NCBI RefSeq assembly: GCF_900089455.2
Contig: NZ_LT907988.1
Location: 2,852,001 to 2,916,000 of the forward strand
Reading direction: 5' to 3'
DNA length: 64,000 nt
From: Orrella dioscoreae
GTDB lineage: Bacteria; Pseudomonadota; Gammaproteobacteria; Burkholderiales; Burkholderiaceae_B
The notes under the pieces were generated by a model. The model had not been told where the DNA came from, did no database searches, and worked only from the letters and a program-made list of their open reading frames with translations. A program made the position numbers and the translations under genes. This document shows, piece after piece, positions 63,759-64,000 of this stretch; position 1 is the stretch's first letter; each line of letters starts with the position of its first letter.

Positions 63759-64000
63759 ATGGACGAGACACAACCGCAAGGTTCGGCCGCCGCTGCCGAA
63801 CCGAAGATTGACGCAACCCTGATCGCCAAATTGAACCTGGCGGACTTTCAGAATGCAGTCCCGTTGGTCCGGGATCTATGGTTGATCAACGAGACCGACC
63901 AGACGCATGAGCAAGTCGAGTTGGTCCTGACTTCCGATCCGCCCTTCCTGAAACCGCGCCGGTGGCGGATCGACACGCTGGCAGCGGGCTCCCGCTATCC
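63759..64000 (+). CDS. DUF4011-type large helicase-like protein (3' partial)
   Basis: Only the first 80 codons are visible, and the frame runs off the window. The start MDETQPQGSAAAAEPKIDATLIAKLNLADFQNAVPLVRDLWLINETDQTHEQVELVLTSDPPFLKPRRWRIDTLAAGSRY matches the N-terminal pattern of large DUF4011/DUF3320 proteins (ALhqN..pviReL.iiNe, P.Fl.p..wrID) as I remember it. Full proteins carry superfamily 1 helicase and nuclease parts and have been reported as candidate anti-phage genes. The position beside HipBA and an Xre gene suggests a defence context. The identity rests on the N-terminus only. Confidence 0.6.
   Translation, partial: MDETQPQGSAAAAEPKIDATLIAKLNLADFQNAVPLVRDLWLINETDQTHEQVELVLTSDPPFLKPRRWRIDTLAAGSRY

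Overview
The window is about two-thirds GC, with dense genes on both strands, short gaps and many start/stop overlaps. Gene content and protein style (MocR/YggS, AcoR-type activator, Bordetella-like permeases and regulators) suggest a betaproteobacterium of the Alcaligenaceae, an Achromobacter or Bordetella relative. That placement is inference from style only. No rRNA, tRNA, CRISPR array or insertion sequence was seen.

Left part (1-17.5 kb): the end of an ABC-2 efflux permease pair; bioY; a MocR-type PLP-dependent regulator divergent from a YggS PLP-homeostasis protein and a glutamine amidotransferase; an AldB-type aldehyde dehydrogenase with a clear sigma-54 promoter, facing an AcoR-type activator across a region with repeated inverted-repeat sites; small exported and membrane proteins; a DMT exporter; two overlapping GAF/GGDEF/EAL proteins; and a ChaA-type cation antiporter.

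Middle (17.4-36 kb): a papain-like amidase and a lipoprotein; a five-gene operon (FAD oxidoreductase, ferredoxin, SsuABC-like transporter) divergent from a GntR/HutC repressor with two matching operators; a betaine-type binding protein; a repeat-rich protein behind a structured leader; the carboxy(nor)spermidine pathway pair behind a promoter, a 56-codon small ORF and two hairpins; LysR/oxidoreductase and Rrf2/thioredoxin-reductase-like pairs.

Right-middle (35.4-53.2 kb): a lipoprotein glycerophosphodiesterase with an 11-C tract suggesting phase variation; a DNA-repair radical SAM/UdgX operon whose start codon abuts a near-perfect LexA box; a family 2A encapsulin sulfur operon (rhodanese, serine acetyltransferase, shell, cysteine desulfurase cargo) closed by a strong terminator; then regulators with their targets and large palindromic operators.

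Right end (53.3-64 kb): a visibly lower-GC island with a His-Xaa-Ser (Hxs) system, hxsB-hxsC-hxsA, without hxsD nearby; a TetR/metallo-beta-lactamase-fold pair with duplicated operators; an S41 protease-like protein that has lost its catalytic residues; a HipBA toxin-antitoxin module with an array of operator palindromes; a second Xre regulator; and the N-terminus of a large DUF4011-type helicase protein. The end looks like the edge of a defence or accessory region.

The most distinctive systems are the sulfur-storing encapsulin operon, the Hxs peptide-maturation cluster and the SOS-controlled UdgX operon. All are recognised by family knowledge; several regulatory details around them are read directly from the sequence.
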